Positions 11,111 to 20,625 of a DNA stretch of 62,500 bases are shown piece after piece. Within the stretch, counting starts at the first letter, position 1; each line of letters starts with the position of its first letter. The DNA is from Mesostigma viride (taxonomy: Eukaryota; Streptophyta; Mesostigmatophyceae; Mesostigmatales; Mesostigmataceae). The DNA lies in contig RPFO01001226.1 in NCBI GenBank assembly GCA_009746045.1, forward strand, positions 1 to 62,500, in the 5' to 3' direction. The translations under genes and the position numbers were made by a program. The notes under the pieces were generated by a model. That model saw nothing but the letters and a program-made list of their open reading frames with translations, did not search any database and had not been told where the DNA came from.

Positions 11111-12613
11111 ATGCAAGTCAGATTTAGTGATGACCCTTCCCTTACCCTGAACCAGGCCCCTGCCCCTCCTGCAACCTTGGCTCAACCCTCCAGCAGGTCC
11201 TCACTAACTAACAATGTTTTTAGGCCTCCTTCCCACCCTGTTCCTTCCATGCCTGCTCTTAACACGGGTCGTGCCTCTGCCCCTGTCGGTCCTTCTGGGC
11301 GCCCTAGTGCAGTTCCCTTTTACCCACCTGCTTCCTGGTCCTACCCTGAGACGGCCTATGAGGCAGCCCAGGTCCCTACCCGTGTGGCTGATTTAGAAGT
11401 TAATAGTGATTTCAGTACCATGCCCTTAGATGACAGAAATTATGATCATTTTGCCTATTCCTCTCTTCGTGAGCAATATACTGTCCCCTTCTCTTATGGG
11501 CACCAGCCTGAAACGGTGGCCCCGTCTAGACCCCTACCCAAGACTTTTCCTCTTCCTTCCTTCTATCCCGCTTATGTAGCAGTGGAAGATAGTGGCCCTA
11601 TGGGAAAAACTGACTCTTCTAATCCCCCTAAGCCCCCTGCTCTTCCCCTCTTTGCTAACCTTCCCAAGCTGGATGTCAAGTCTACCCCTCAACAGTTTTT
11701 CACCTTTATTATGTTGCTTACACAGAACACGGAGTCGTGGCAGAATCATAATAGATGGCGTCTTTCTGATGCTGTATTAGTTCCTCACTATCTCACAACC
11801 TGTATTACTCCTGAGCTTGCTAACCTCATTCAGTGTGAGTCTTTGGCCTCTCATGCCTACCCTAACTCTGTAGCAGAATTGTTTAAGCGTTTAGAGAACC
11901 ATTTAGTCCCTCCTGATTCAGATTGGCAGGATAGATTAGCCTTTGGTACCTTGCAGCAGGGTACTAAATCATTTAAGGAGTATATGAAAGAGTTTGATGC
12001 TCAGATGGTACGAATTAGGGATTTGTCGGGTGCAGAAGTACGTGCTCGCTTCCTCCAAGGCCTCAGTAGACCCTTATTACGTGAAGTCAAGCGCCAGTTC
12101 TCTGCCTACCGTTTTACTGATCTGCCCCTCAAGCATGTGCGCCAGCATCTCTTGCGTGTAGCAGATTTCTTCACCACCCCTTCTCTTCCTACCCGTTCCC
12201 GTATTAATAATATTATCCTTACCCCTGAGGAGGAGAACTCCTATGTAGAAGAATTAGATATCTGTGTTACTGACCTTTCAGCCCTTGATGTCTCTCATAT
12301 CACATGCTATCATTGTAAGGAAGTAGGTCATCTTAAACGTGAGTGCCCCAAGTTCCTTTCGGGTGCTCCCCCTCATCCCGACGCTCGCCCTCCTCGTACC
12401 CCTCAGCGTGCTCCTATTCGTCCTACTTCAGGACGCATCCCTTCAGCTACCCCTAGTAGGCTGAATGCTGTGCAGACAGGATCCCCAGGGTTCCCCTATG
12501 ATAATCAGGCTCCCGCACCCTCTTCGCTCCCTCGTGACCCTCCAGCAGTGGCTTTTTCGCCAGGGTCTTCTTCGGGGTTAGTTCCTATGGATTTGGGGGG
12601 GGGGGAACAGTAG
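11111..12613 (+). CDS. LTR-1 Gag (capsid/nucleocapsid)
   Basis: 500 residues from the first ATG in frame. A Pro-rich N-terminal third is followed by a capsid-type retrotransposon gag region (about residues 190-360, with W-x-D-R-L and LQQGTKSFKEYMKEF) and a CCHC zinc knuckle CYHCKEVGHLKREC at residues 399-412. The frame is open without ATG back to about 10964, and an Asn-rich frame starting at ATG 10926 (AAT repeats) lies one shift away. The native N-terminus may therefore be Asn-rich and disrupted by an indel near 10990-11060. The stop TAG follows an 11-G run by a few bases. Confidence 0.9.
   Translation: MQVRFSDDPSLTLNQAPAPPATLAQPSSRSSLTNNVFRPPSHPVPSMPALNTGRASAPVGPSGRPSAVPFYPPASWSYPETAYEAAQVPTRVADLEVNSDFSTMPLDDRNYDHFAYSSLREQYTVPFSYGHQPETVAPSRPLPKTFPLPSFYPAYVAVEDSGPMGKTDSSNPPKPPALPLFANLPKLDVKSTPQQFFTFIMLLTQNTESWQNHNRWRLSDAVLVPHYLTTCITPELANLIQCESLASHAYPNSVAELFKRLENHLVPPDSDWQDRLAFGTLQQGTKSFKEYMKEFDAQMVRIRDLSGAEVRARFLQGLSRPLLREVKRQFSAYRFTDLPLKHVRQHLLRVADFFTTPSLPTRSRINNIILTPEEENSYVEELDICVTDLSALDVSHITCYHCKEVGHLKRECPKFLSGAPPHPDARPPRTPQRAPIRPTSGRIPSATPSRLNAVQTGSPGFPYDNQAPAPSSLPRDPPAVAFSPGSSSGLVPMDLGGGEQ
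12595..12605 (+). promoter_or_regulatory. G11 slippery run at the gag-protease junction
   Basis: Eleven G sit six bases before the gag stop (TAG 12611-12613). A -1 slip here enters a frame that is open from the run through the whole protease. This is either a programmed frameshift or transcription-slippage site, or a length error in the sequence. Confidence 0.55.
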
Positions 12614-13221
12614 GCCTGTCAGCCGGGGGTAACCTGGACAGGTCCTTAGATAGTACCCCAGATAAAAATTTTTGCCTGCCTGTTTTTATAACCTCTGTAG
12701 GAGCTGAATCTTCCCTACCACTACGTGTGCGTCCTCTTATGTTCTTGAATGGTGGTTTAACCGTCCCTCACACTGTTGTAGACCCCTTCTTGCATGCTGA
12801 TGAACTCTTGAATGTCTCTGTGTTGGTAGATAGCGGTGCGGCTAGCTCCTTTGTGAGCGAGGCCCTAGTTAGACGTTTAGGACTAGTCCCTACCCCTCAC
12901 ACCAAACCCGTTACTGTTCATTATGCTGATGGTCGCACCAGTCATTCCCCGGGTACGGTGTCCCTTCCCATGGTTATACAAGGACGTACTGTCAACCTGA
13001 CGGCCACTATAGGCCCTATCACTACCGCTGATGTATTACTAGGATTAGATTGGCACCAGGATAATAAGATTACTATTAATTATGATACCATGGTCATTTG
13101 GTTTCCAGATAGCTCTTACTGGGTACCTGAACGTCATTATAGATTGGAAAATTTATCCTTGGTAGATATTACTCCTCCTACACCTGTTGATCCTCCTGTA
13201 AGACCTATACCTGAAGTATAA
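12604..13221 (+). CDS. LTR-1 aspartic protease (retropepsin)
   Basis: The catalytic motif VLVDSGAASSFVS (D-S-G at 12829-12837) and the later VLLGLDW segment are typical of gypsy-type retropepsins, which cleave the Gag-Pol polyprotein as a dimer. There is no ATG at the frame start; it is reached from gag by a -1 shift at the G run, or internally (first ATG in frame 12739). Its stop TAA (13219-13221) overlaps the ATG of the RT frame. Confidence 0.88.
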   Translation, partial: GTVGLSAGGNLDRSLDSTPDKNFCLPVFITSVGAESSLPLRVRPLMFLNGGLTVPHTVVDPFLHADELLNVSVLVDSGAASSFVSEALVRRLGLVPTPHTKPVTVHYADGRTSHSPGTVSLPMVIQGRTVNLTATIGPITTADVLLGLDWHQDNKITINYDTMVIWFPDSSYWVPERHYRLENLSLVDITPPTPVDPPVRPIPEV

Positions 13222-15107
13222 TGTCAAATGACGAATTACGTTCTGAATTAAAGCAAAATGGATACCTATTATGTATGTTCCTTCAGTTAGAAGTACAACA
13301 GATACCTATCACTAACAATAGTGTGGATATAGATGTAAATACAGTGGATACAATAGGAGTAGGATTTACTGAAAATGAAATAGTAAGATACATGGCTGTG
13401 ATAGATTCCTCAAAAGTATTTGAAGAAAAGACTCCTTCTTATCCTCCTCCTCGTTCTGTTTTACACCGTGTAGTTATCAAGGACGGTGCAGTTCCTACGC
13501 ACTCTCCGATGTATAGAATGGGCCCTACCGAGTTAAAGGAACTAAAACAGATTTTAGTGTCATTATTAGAAGCAGGATTGATAGAGCCTAGTAACTCCCC
13601 CTACTCAGCTGGTGTCCTGTTAGTTCCTAAGCCAAATGGCAAGTTTCGCCTAGTTACTGATTATAGGAAGTTGAATGATATTACTGTGAAATCTAAATAC
13701 CCTCTACCTCGTATTGACGATATATTTAATAAGGTTAAAGGTTCCACTTGTTTCACAGTACTGGATTGTGCGGATGGTTTTTGGCAGTTGCGGATAGCTC
13801 CTGAGGATTGCCATAAAACCGCCTTTGCTACCCCTTTTGGTCATTACCAGTTTAGAGTAGCGGCTATGGGACTCTGTAACTCGCCTGCCTCTTTTCAAAT
13901 GTTAATGAATGAAGTGCTTAGACCTGTTATGGGAAATTCTCATCTTCCTCAGGTGTCCTCTGATCTAAAGGATCCCTCCTTCTCCTCTGTTTCTTTATCT
14001 GAGCATGACCGTTCTTGTGCTCAAGCTTACTTAGATGATATTCTTATTTACTCTCCTGATTTTGAAACGCACCTACGTGATTTAAAGAAAGTATTAGAAA
14101 TAATGGCTGAAAATTCTTTGTGGGCGCGCCGTGCTAAAGTGCGTTCGGGTAGGAGTGTCCCATTTTTAGGGCACGTTCTGTCAGATGCCGGGGTCGCTAC
14201 CGACCCGGATAAAACTAAGTCAATTCAGGAATGGCCTACTCCTACCGACGTTAAAGGTGTACGTAGTTTCCTAGGAATTGCTTCTTACTATAGGCGTTTT
14301 ATCCCGCGTTTCGCCACTATAGCAGCCCCTATTAATCATTTATTAAAGAAGGATATCCCCTTTGTTTGGAGTAGTGAGTGTCAGTCTGCTTTTCAGTGCC
14401 TAAAATCCCTACTCCTTTCCCCTCCTGTACTCATCCTACCGGATACTACTAAACCCTTTGTTGTGGCTACAGATGCTAGTAAAGTAGCTATAGGTGGTGT
14501 CCTTCTCCAGGATCAGGGTCAGGGCTTACAGCCAATTGAATATATCTCTAGGACAATGCTCCCTGCGGAGCGTAACTATCCCGTCCACCAGCAGGAACTC
14601 TTAGCTGTGGTGTATTGTTGCCACGCGTGGCAGCACTTCCTTAAAGGTGCTCAATTTGATGTCTGCCTGAATGAACCCTGTGAGCTAGATCCTTATAGGT
14701 TAGTTATCCAAACGGATCATCGTCCCCTTACCCATCTTCTCTCCCAACCCAACCTTACCCCTCGGCAAGCGCGCTGGATGGAATTTTTAGCACAGTTTTC
14801 CCCTTTTAAACTTCAGTATGTCAAGGGTGTAGATAACATAGTACCAGATGCACTCTCTCGTCGTGCAGACTATTCCTTCTTCGAGGACCTTGATGTTCTC
14901 AATATTACTCTAGTTCCTACTACTATGGGTGTAACCCCTTATGGTGAACTACCTGATGATGATTCCTATGCCTACCTCTTTCATACAGCTGTTCGCATGC
15001 CTGATCTCCTTTCTCACGTAGGACTCTCTCTCCCGTGTGAGGCCCTTCCTGTGGCCTCGGTGGGGGGGAGGGGAAAAATAAAATTTCTATACCGCTTAGC
15101 CATATAG
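13221..15107 (+). CDS. LTR-1 reverse transcriptase-RNase H
   Basis: 628 residues. RT motifs are LVPKPNGKFRLVTDYRKLN, FTVLDCADGFWQL, the FQMLMNEV region and the catalytic YLDDILIYS (Tyr 270, nt 14028). RNase H follows (FVVATDASKVAIGGVLL, YPVHQQELLAVVY, VIQTDHRPL). About 25 extra residues, Ser/Asp-rich, sit just before YLDD compared with the usual gypsy spacing. The ATG at 13221 overlaps the protease stop as TAATG. The frame ends after a G-rich run (15061-15073), and the spacer to integrase may contain a frameshift. Confidence 0.95.
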   Translation: MSNDELRSELKQNGYLLCMFLQLEVQQIPITNNSVDIDVNTVDTIGVGFTENEIVRYMAVIDSSKVFEEKTPSYPPPRSVLHRVVIKDGAVPTHSPMYRMGPTELKELKQILVSLLEAGLIEPSNSPYSAGVLLVPKPNGKFRLVTDYRKLNDITVKSKYPLPRIDDIFNKVKGSTCFTVLDCADGFWQLRIAPEDCHKTAFATPFGHYQFRVAAMGLCNSPASFQMLMNEVLRPVMGNSHLPQVSSDLKDPSFSSVSLSEHDRSCAQAYLDDILIYSPDFETHLRDLKKVLEIMAENSLWARRAKVRSGRSVPFLGHVLSDAGVATDPDKTKSIQEWPTPTDVKGVRSFLGIASYYRRFIPRFATIAAPINHLLKKDIPFVWSSECQSAFQCLKSLLLSPPVLILPDTTKPFVVATDASKVAIGGVLLQDQGQGLQPIEYISRTMLPAERNYPVHQQELLAVVYCCHAWQHFLKGAQFDVCLNEPCELDPYRLVIQTDHRPLTHLLSQPNLTPRQARWMEFLAQFSPFKLQYVKGVDNIVPDALSRRADYSFFEDLDVLNITLVPTTMGVTPYGELPDDDSYAYLFHTAVRMPDLLSHVGLSLPCEALPVASVGGRGKIKFLYRLAI

Positions 15108-15216
15108 CGACTAGGTCAGGAAAGTCTTATGAAAACGTAGTCCCCTAGGACCTCCCCTTCTCTTCGGCAAGGCGGTAGGAGATCTCTTTAAACCTGTTCT
15201 GGATACTTCTGTAGCG

Positions 15217-16743
15217 ATGCCTACCTCTGATCTTGAACGCCTTATTAGTAGATTTACGGCCACTGAGCCGGAAGCATTAGCTGCCATTGCTGCACATCCC
15301 CAACAATTAGGCAAGCACCCTTGTAAATTTGTAGGTGGGTTTTTATATGTGCAGATAGCAGATTCTCCCCCTCAATGGCGCCTGTATGTCCCTCCTATCT
15401 GTCGCTCCTCCTTGCTCTTTGAGTTGCATGACTTAGCTGCTCACCAGGGTGGTAAACGGGTACGGGACCTAGTAGCCCGCTCTTATTACTGGCCTTCCCT
15501 TTATAAGGATGTGGATGAGTATGTTAGAACTTGTCAATCTTGCCAGGAAATGAAACCCAATAATGTAGGACAGATAGCAGAACCTAGGACCTTGCCTGAC
15601 CCTATCATGCCTTGGGATTCTATCATGATGGATTTTGTAGGACCTTTTAGAAAGAATGATAGGGGCAATGCCCAAATCCTTGTGTTCATAGATCGTTTTA
15701 CTCGTATGTGCCATCTTGTGCCGTGTCCTTTAGAACTCACCGCACGTGATTGCGCACGCCTATACCTCAATAATGTATATAGATATCATGGATTGAGTAG
15801 GCAGTTTATTAGTGATAAGGATAAATTATTTACCTCAGATTTTTGGCAGCAGTTTTTCGCTGCCATCGGTACCAAGGTTACCTACGGTACTGCCTACCAC
15901 TCCTCCTCCTCTCATTTAGTAGAGCGTCTTAATAGAGTAGTAGAAGAAGCGCTTAGGCACTATGTTAATGGCTCGGGTAGTGATTGGGAGGATTATTTAT
16001 GTTTGGTAGAGTTCTCCCTCAACAATTGTCCCCAAGCTGCGCATGGATATACGCCCTTCTTCTTAGATACTGGGAGACAGCCCCTTACCCCTACCTCTCT
16101 CTTAGCTAGTCCTCTACGGGACAAGGATGATGTGTCCCGAGATACTGTAGAAGGTGTACAGTCCTTACTAGATAGAATGAAAACTGCTCATGACCACGCG
16201 ATCTCAGGGTATCAAAAAGCTCAGGCTAAGTACCTTGCTAGGTTGCGTGCCTCCTTAGATAGACGAGCACCTGAGATAGAAGTAGGAGATCTAGTATTAG
16301 TAGAAGGCCCCCGTGTTGGCCGTTTTGCTCATAAGTTTGAAGCAGAACTGAAGGTCAAACTTAGGCCTGCCTTCTTAGGACCCTTCCATGTGTTGTCTAG
16401 GGTAGGAAATTTCTTGTATAAAGTCGATATCCCTACCTCTTGGCAAACGCATTCAAACACCTTCCATAGGAGCCAGCTTAAACTGTACCACCCTAGTACG
16501 TTCGCTGGCAGGGAGTTAGCGCCTGCCCCTTTAGAGCATAATCCTGACACTGGGGAAGTAGAAGACGAAGTAGAAAGCATCGTGGCCCATCGAGATATCA
16601 AAAAGGGCCGCGGTACCCAGCGTCAGTATAAAGTGAAGTGGATGTATGCTCGTAGTGAAGTAGATAAGGTTTGGTATACGGAGAGTGAGCTAGATGGGTG
16701 TAGTCGCCTGCTGCAGGAATATAAAACCCTGCACAAGCTCTAG
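15217..16743 (+). CDS. LTR-1 integrase with C-terminal chromodomain
   Basis: 508 residues. The N-terminal HHCC zinc finger is H-x-H...TCQSCQEMKP (about residues 70-115). The catalytic core has Asp in MMDFVGPF, Asp in FISDKDKLF and Glu in HLVERLNRVV. The usual HPxTDGQTE stretch before the Glu is altered to HSSSSHLVE. A GPF/Y-like segment (FLGPFHVLSRVG) follows, and residues about 440-505 form a chromodomain (VESIVAHRDIKKG, YKVKWMY, VWYTESEL, LLQEY). Chromodomain integrases define chromoviruses and steer insertion to marked chromatin; the aromatic cage is only partly conserved here. Confidence 0.95.
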   Translation: MPTSDLERLISRFTATEPEALAAIAAHPQQLGKHPCKFVGGFLYVQIADSPPQWRLYVPPICRSSLLFELHDLAAHQGGKRVRDLVARSYYWPSLYKDVDEYVRTCQSCQEMKPNNVGQIAEPRTLPDPIMPWDSIMMDFVGPFRKNDRGNAQILVFIDRFTRMCHLVPCPLELTARDCARLYLNNVYRYHGLSRQFISDKDKLFTSDFWQQFFAAIGTKVTYGTAYHSSSSHLVERLNRVVEEALRHYVNGSGSDWEDYLCLVEFSLNNCPQAAHGYTPFFLDTGRQPLTPTSLLASPLRDKDDVSRDTVEGVQSLLDRMKTAHDHAISGYQKAQAKYLARLRASLDRRAPEIEVGDLVLVEGPRVGRFAHKFEAELKVKLRPAFLGPFHVLSRVGNFLYKVDIPTSWQTHSNTFHRSQLKLYHPSTFAGRELAPAPLEHNPDTGEVEDEVESIVAHRDIKKGRGTQRQYKVKWMYARSEVDKVWYTESELDGCSRLLQEYKTLHKL

Positions 16744-16789
16744 TCGTAGGCCTTCTCCTCTCTTATGTTATGTCTGCTGTCGACGGGTG

Positions 16790-16814
16790 GTTGGTTGTCC
16801 CCTCCCCTCCGCAG
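16790..16814 (+). promoter_or_regulatory. 3' splice acceptor just before the env-position ORF
   Basis: A pyrimidine-rich tract ends in CCTCCGCAG| (cut after 16814) and is followed five bases later by ATG 16820. With the leader donor at 10348 it would remove gag-pol as a 6.5-kb intron. Confidence 0.5.
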
Positions 16815-16819
16815 CCGTC

Positions 16820-19117
16820 ATGACAGAGCCTACCCCTCCGGCTGAGAGCCCGCTGCCGTCCCTGCCCCTACCGGACCCTGAGCTGTATTTCGAGGCCCTT
16901 CCGGGCCGTTGGGTGTCGCGATCATGTTACCGGGGTGGCGTTGTGCAGCCGGCCCTTCAGGCCCAACATGCGAGCTTAGTCAGGGCGGCCCTCTTCGGGG
17001 TCACGTGGTATGGTCCTTCCCCTAATGAGCCGCACCAGCTTGTCCTGCACGGGTTCGACGATGCCGGACACTGTTTGTTGGGGTGTGGTTCTCGCTGTCC
17101 CGCCTTGGAACAGATAGATGCGGTTCTCCGGTGTTGCCGTGTGTTCTCCTACCTCTCTACCCCTGTGGGCCGTACCTGCCTACGGGAGGTGTTTCCTTGG
17201 CTTCCGGCTGAGGGTGATGCTGAGGTAGATGAGAACCCCTGCGACCTTTTACGGGCCGTAGAATTCATGGAGATAGCTGATCAGGCGGCGGGACTAGCGG
17301 TTGATGGTCCTGCCCCTTCGGGCGCCCCAGCCGAGGTACATTATACTCCAGATTATTCTGCCTCGAGCGCTGCGTCCGCCTCCTCGGCGTCTGTTCCTCC
17401 CTCTCCGGTCCCGTCGTCCCCTCGGTCGACCCGGGGTGTTGCAGTGGAGCCTACCCCTTCGGGTTTGCCTGATCCTCTTTCGGCGACGGTCTCGGCTATG
17501 CAGGCTCAGATCCAGTCCCTGACCACGGCGTTTGGGGCCTTCCTGGCGGCCCAGGCGCAGGTCCCGGCTACGCCAGCTGGATCCGCGCCTCCTACCCCTT
17601 CTGTTGCCCCGGCGACTACGGCTTCGCCCGCGCCCCCGCTGGCGCCCGCGGTCGCTGTGGTTCCGGCGGCTGCTGCGACTCCTGCTGCCTCTGCGCCTGT
17701 GACCGCTGTACCTGCGCCTACGCGCGAGTCCCCTGCCCCTGTGACCGCGCCCGCTGTCGCTGCTTCCGAGCCTCCACCAGCTCAGTCGCAGCCGTCGCGG
17801 GGCTTCTTTGGCGACACTAGCGGACTGCCCAGGCTTTGGGAGGGTGGTCCCCGCAGAGGATTCCGGTTCCTGACTGGAGCCTGGATGGTAGTCAATCTTA
17901 TGCAGGACTGCCTGTCCCTACGGGCCCCATTTTTAACATGTGGCCTGAGGGTGCACCGGCCACCGAGACCGGCGCGCCAGCTTCGGGGCGGGTCCGTCAC
18001 GGCCCCTCTGGCTTCGGGTCCGGCGCGACCTCTGCTGTACCAGTGTCACCTGCGTCGGTGTCGGCTCCTGCCCCTGCTTCGGCCCCTGCCCCTTCGGCCT
18101 CTCTGTCCTTGGCCGCGGTTGTTCGGTCCACCGGTCAGGATCCTCGCGCTACCCGCGCTTCCGACTCCCTCCGGGAGTTGTCCCAGGGTGATCGGGACAG
18201 GGCTCCTTCTGTGGTGCATGCGACGCCGGAGTCGCGCGACACGCCCGTGCCTGGATGTGGTATGTCCGCACTCGCCTGCCGCCAGTGTGACCTGCCGCGC
18301 GCCTCCGCCGAGCTTGCCATCTCGCCCATGTCCTACGGGTTTTCCCAGGTGTGTCGGGCGCCTCGGGATCGTGGCCTACCCATTGAGACTGATCGGCCTC
18401 CTTTCGACATGGTTATTTTAGCTGATCCTGTGTTCCAGGGTGAGATCCTGGTTCGGCGCGTTCTGTATCGCTGGGCTAGGCGCCACAACGACTTGGACAC
18501 CTACGGTGGGTTCCAGTGGGCTTACCCTCCGCCTCTGGGCATTATGGCTTCGGATGCCCTTACGGTAGAGTTTCCTGCGGTGCCGGGTGTTACGTACACC
18601 ACGGTCCTCCAGCCCATCCTCGAGTGGGATGCCCGGCGTCCGGCGCCCCTCCCGGGCCAGGGTCTAGACTCCCGCGGTCACCCTCCTCCTCGGGCCAGCG
18701 ACTACCTAGAGACATTCGGGTCGCGCCAGTGTGCGCGTCGGTGGCGTTCCCGTGAGATTCGGCACATCCGGTTGTGGCCGTCCAACGTGGAGCCCCTGGT
18801 AGATCTGTTTTTCCCGACGGGTTGCGCCCTCGGATCCGGTATCATCGCCTGCTCCTTCGGGCTCTCTGCCTGATCGCGGTAGAGCCTTTCCTACGCCTCT
18901 TTGCCTGTGGTTTCCTGGACTGGGCCCGGGCCAGGTCGTTCTTACTCAGCATAGGTATTACTGGGCCTTTCTGGGCCTTTTTCCTGACGGCGTGTGGGCC
19001 GATGTTTTCCTCACCGTAGATAGGCATGACAATGTTGAGGATGTGGCCCATTACCAGGCCTACCTGGAGTCCTGCTGGCCTCCCGTGGTACCTACCAGAC
19101 GGATGGCCATTAGATAG
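16820..19117 (+). pseudogene. extra GC-rich ORF in the env position of LTR-1, broken by two frameshifts
   Basis: Three adjoining frames read as one protein of about 765 residues: 16820 to about 17850, about 17821-18830, and about 18830-19117 (stop TAG). The shifts fall at about 17821-17880 and 18800-18860. The N-terminal third looks globular (for example EALPGRWVSRSCYRGG). The middle is a long Pro/Ala/Ser linker with a short helix (MQAQIQSLTTAFGAFLAAQ). The C-terminal part is globular and aromatic (YRWARRHNDLDTYGGFQWAY, then AYLESCWPPVV). No signal peptide or membrane segment is seen, so it is not a typical envelope. Its codons are far GC-richer than gag-pol, which suggests capture from a host gene. 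Family not recognised. Confidence 0.6.
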
Positions 19118-19478
19118 AGGGCCTTAGGCCCGACCTGAGGGTGTTGTCCCTCCGGTATGTAGAGTCGCCCTCATATTCTGGCCAGTTGGCTGGTGTTCTT
19201 GGTCCTTGGTGCTGATGTGTTTACTCTGTGTGTCCTGCCCAGTGCCGTCCCCCCCGGCCAGGACTCCGTTCCAGGCAGTTAGGGGAACCTACCACCAGGC
19301 TTGGTGCTGGCTAACCCTACACCACCCGGCGTGGTGGTGGAGACCGTGTGAACTATTGGTGCTTTGTATCTGGGATGGCTTCTGATTGTGTTGTGTGTGC
19401 TGGGTGCATTAGGTTTCCTACCCCTTGTTTCCTCCCTGTACGTAGGGAGAGGGCTCCCTACCTTTGTGGGGGGGGAGG
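19118..19478 (+). other. LTR-1 3' untranslated region with polypurine tract
   Basis: Non-coding. It ends in a G-rich polypurine tract (19467-19478, G run then AGG) immediately before the 3' LTR, the plus-strand primer site. Confidence 0.75.
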
Positions 19479-20051
19479 TGTTACGTCGCGTAACAATTCG
19501 TTGTAGTTACGGACGTAAATTAGGTCCTTTGCCTCGGTTGTCCCTAGGTTTACGTTTAGGCTCCTACCGGGACATTATTGTCCTCGTAACAGTACTGTGG
19601 TACATTGGGTGCCGTTGGGCGCCGCGCCGCGTACTTTACTAGTGGTCCTGATCCTGTGGTAGAATGTAGTGGACCAGCGTGCATCAGTAGATTTAGTGGA
19701 CCAGCGTGCACCTGTAGGCGAGGGCCATGTCGGCCCGAGCGTGTTGGACCGTTGGTGACCATTTATGCGCGTTCTACCCCTTGTGTGTGCACTCGGCGTG
19801 TGTTAAGTGAATTGACACATTTAGGCTTGGGTCACGGCAGTGTAGTTGTGTTTCCTTCCTCTATTCCTGGAGTAAACGGGTTTTGATAAATGGTTGTATG
19901 GCGTATTATAGTAACACTTACGTTAATGCATTGAGATCAGCTCCGTCACGTTCGTCTTTCGCCAGAGGGTTAAGTAGAGGAGGTCTGACCAGTTTAGGTA
20001 GTATCAGGCCCATTAGAGGTAGAGGTGGAGGTAGATATCCGCGGCGTAACA
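19479..20051 (+). repeat. LTR-1 3' LTR
   Basis: 573 bp, near-identical to 9253-9825, followed by the target duplication GTAAA (20052-20056). Confidence 0.95.
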
Positions 20052-20625
20052 GTAAATCAGCGTACAAATCCTCATTGCTGATGTGCAAACCAAAGGGAAC
20101 ATTGCGCAGCATCTTGGTCACGTTGCCGTCGAGTCATTTCTCCAGCGGCTGCATCAGCGTCCACCACGTCTCGGTGCCCTAGGTCAGGGTCGTCAGAATG
20201 ACGACCTTGAACACGTCGCGCTTGACAATCCGTCCGGGGCAGGCCGGGGTTGAGGCTCCACCACACGTACCATGCCGATCCGGATCATCTTGTCGTCGAT
20301 CCTCGCAGTCGGGCCTGTCGGGGAGCCAGCTGCCGAGCAGCTTGAAGCGGCCTGAAGCAGAGAAGTTTACTTGGGTGCCGTCTGAGAGGCATCCAGAGTG
20401 GGGGCGGGGGCCCATCGCCATGCAGGCCGATCGCGGAGGGCCATGGCCTCCGTTTTGGGGCTGACTTCTAGACCGACAGCATGGGCCTCGAGCGCCATGC
20501 AGCAGGCATGAGGCACTGGTCCAGCCAGAGTTGAGCAGACTCGATCCGGCTTCTAAATGAGCGTGCATGTCGTCCATCGGCATAAATGAGGTCAGCGAGT
20601 AAATTCTGCTGGTTCGTTGGCTCCC

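Larger units (their letters stand above)
9253..20051 (+). mobile_element. LTR-1: Ty3/gypsy chromovirus, 10.8 kb, with leader and env-position ORFs
   Basis: Two 573-bp direct repeats (9253-9825 and 19479-20051) start TGTTACG, end GTAACA and differ at about three sites, so the insertion is young. A 5-bp target duplication GTAAA flanks it (9248-9252, 20052-20056). Internal order: putative primer-binding site, splice-donor-like site, viroplasmin-like ORF, gag with zinc knuckle, protease, RT-RNase H, integrase with chromodomain, extra ORF, polypurine tract. It interrupts LINE-B1. Confidence 0.96.

Noticed and set aside
16820-19117. Extra ORF of LTR-1 as a retroviral envelope
   Set aside because: No signal peptide, furin site or membrane helix is visible; only its position is env-like.
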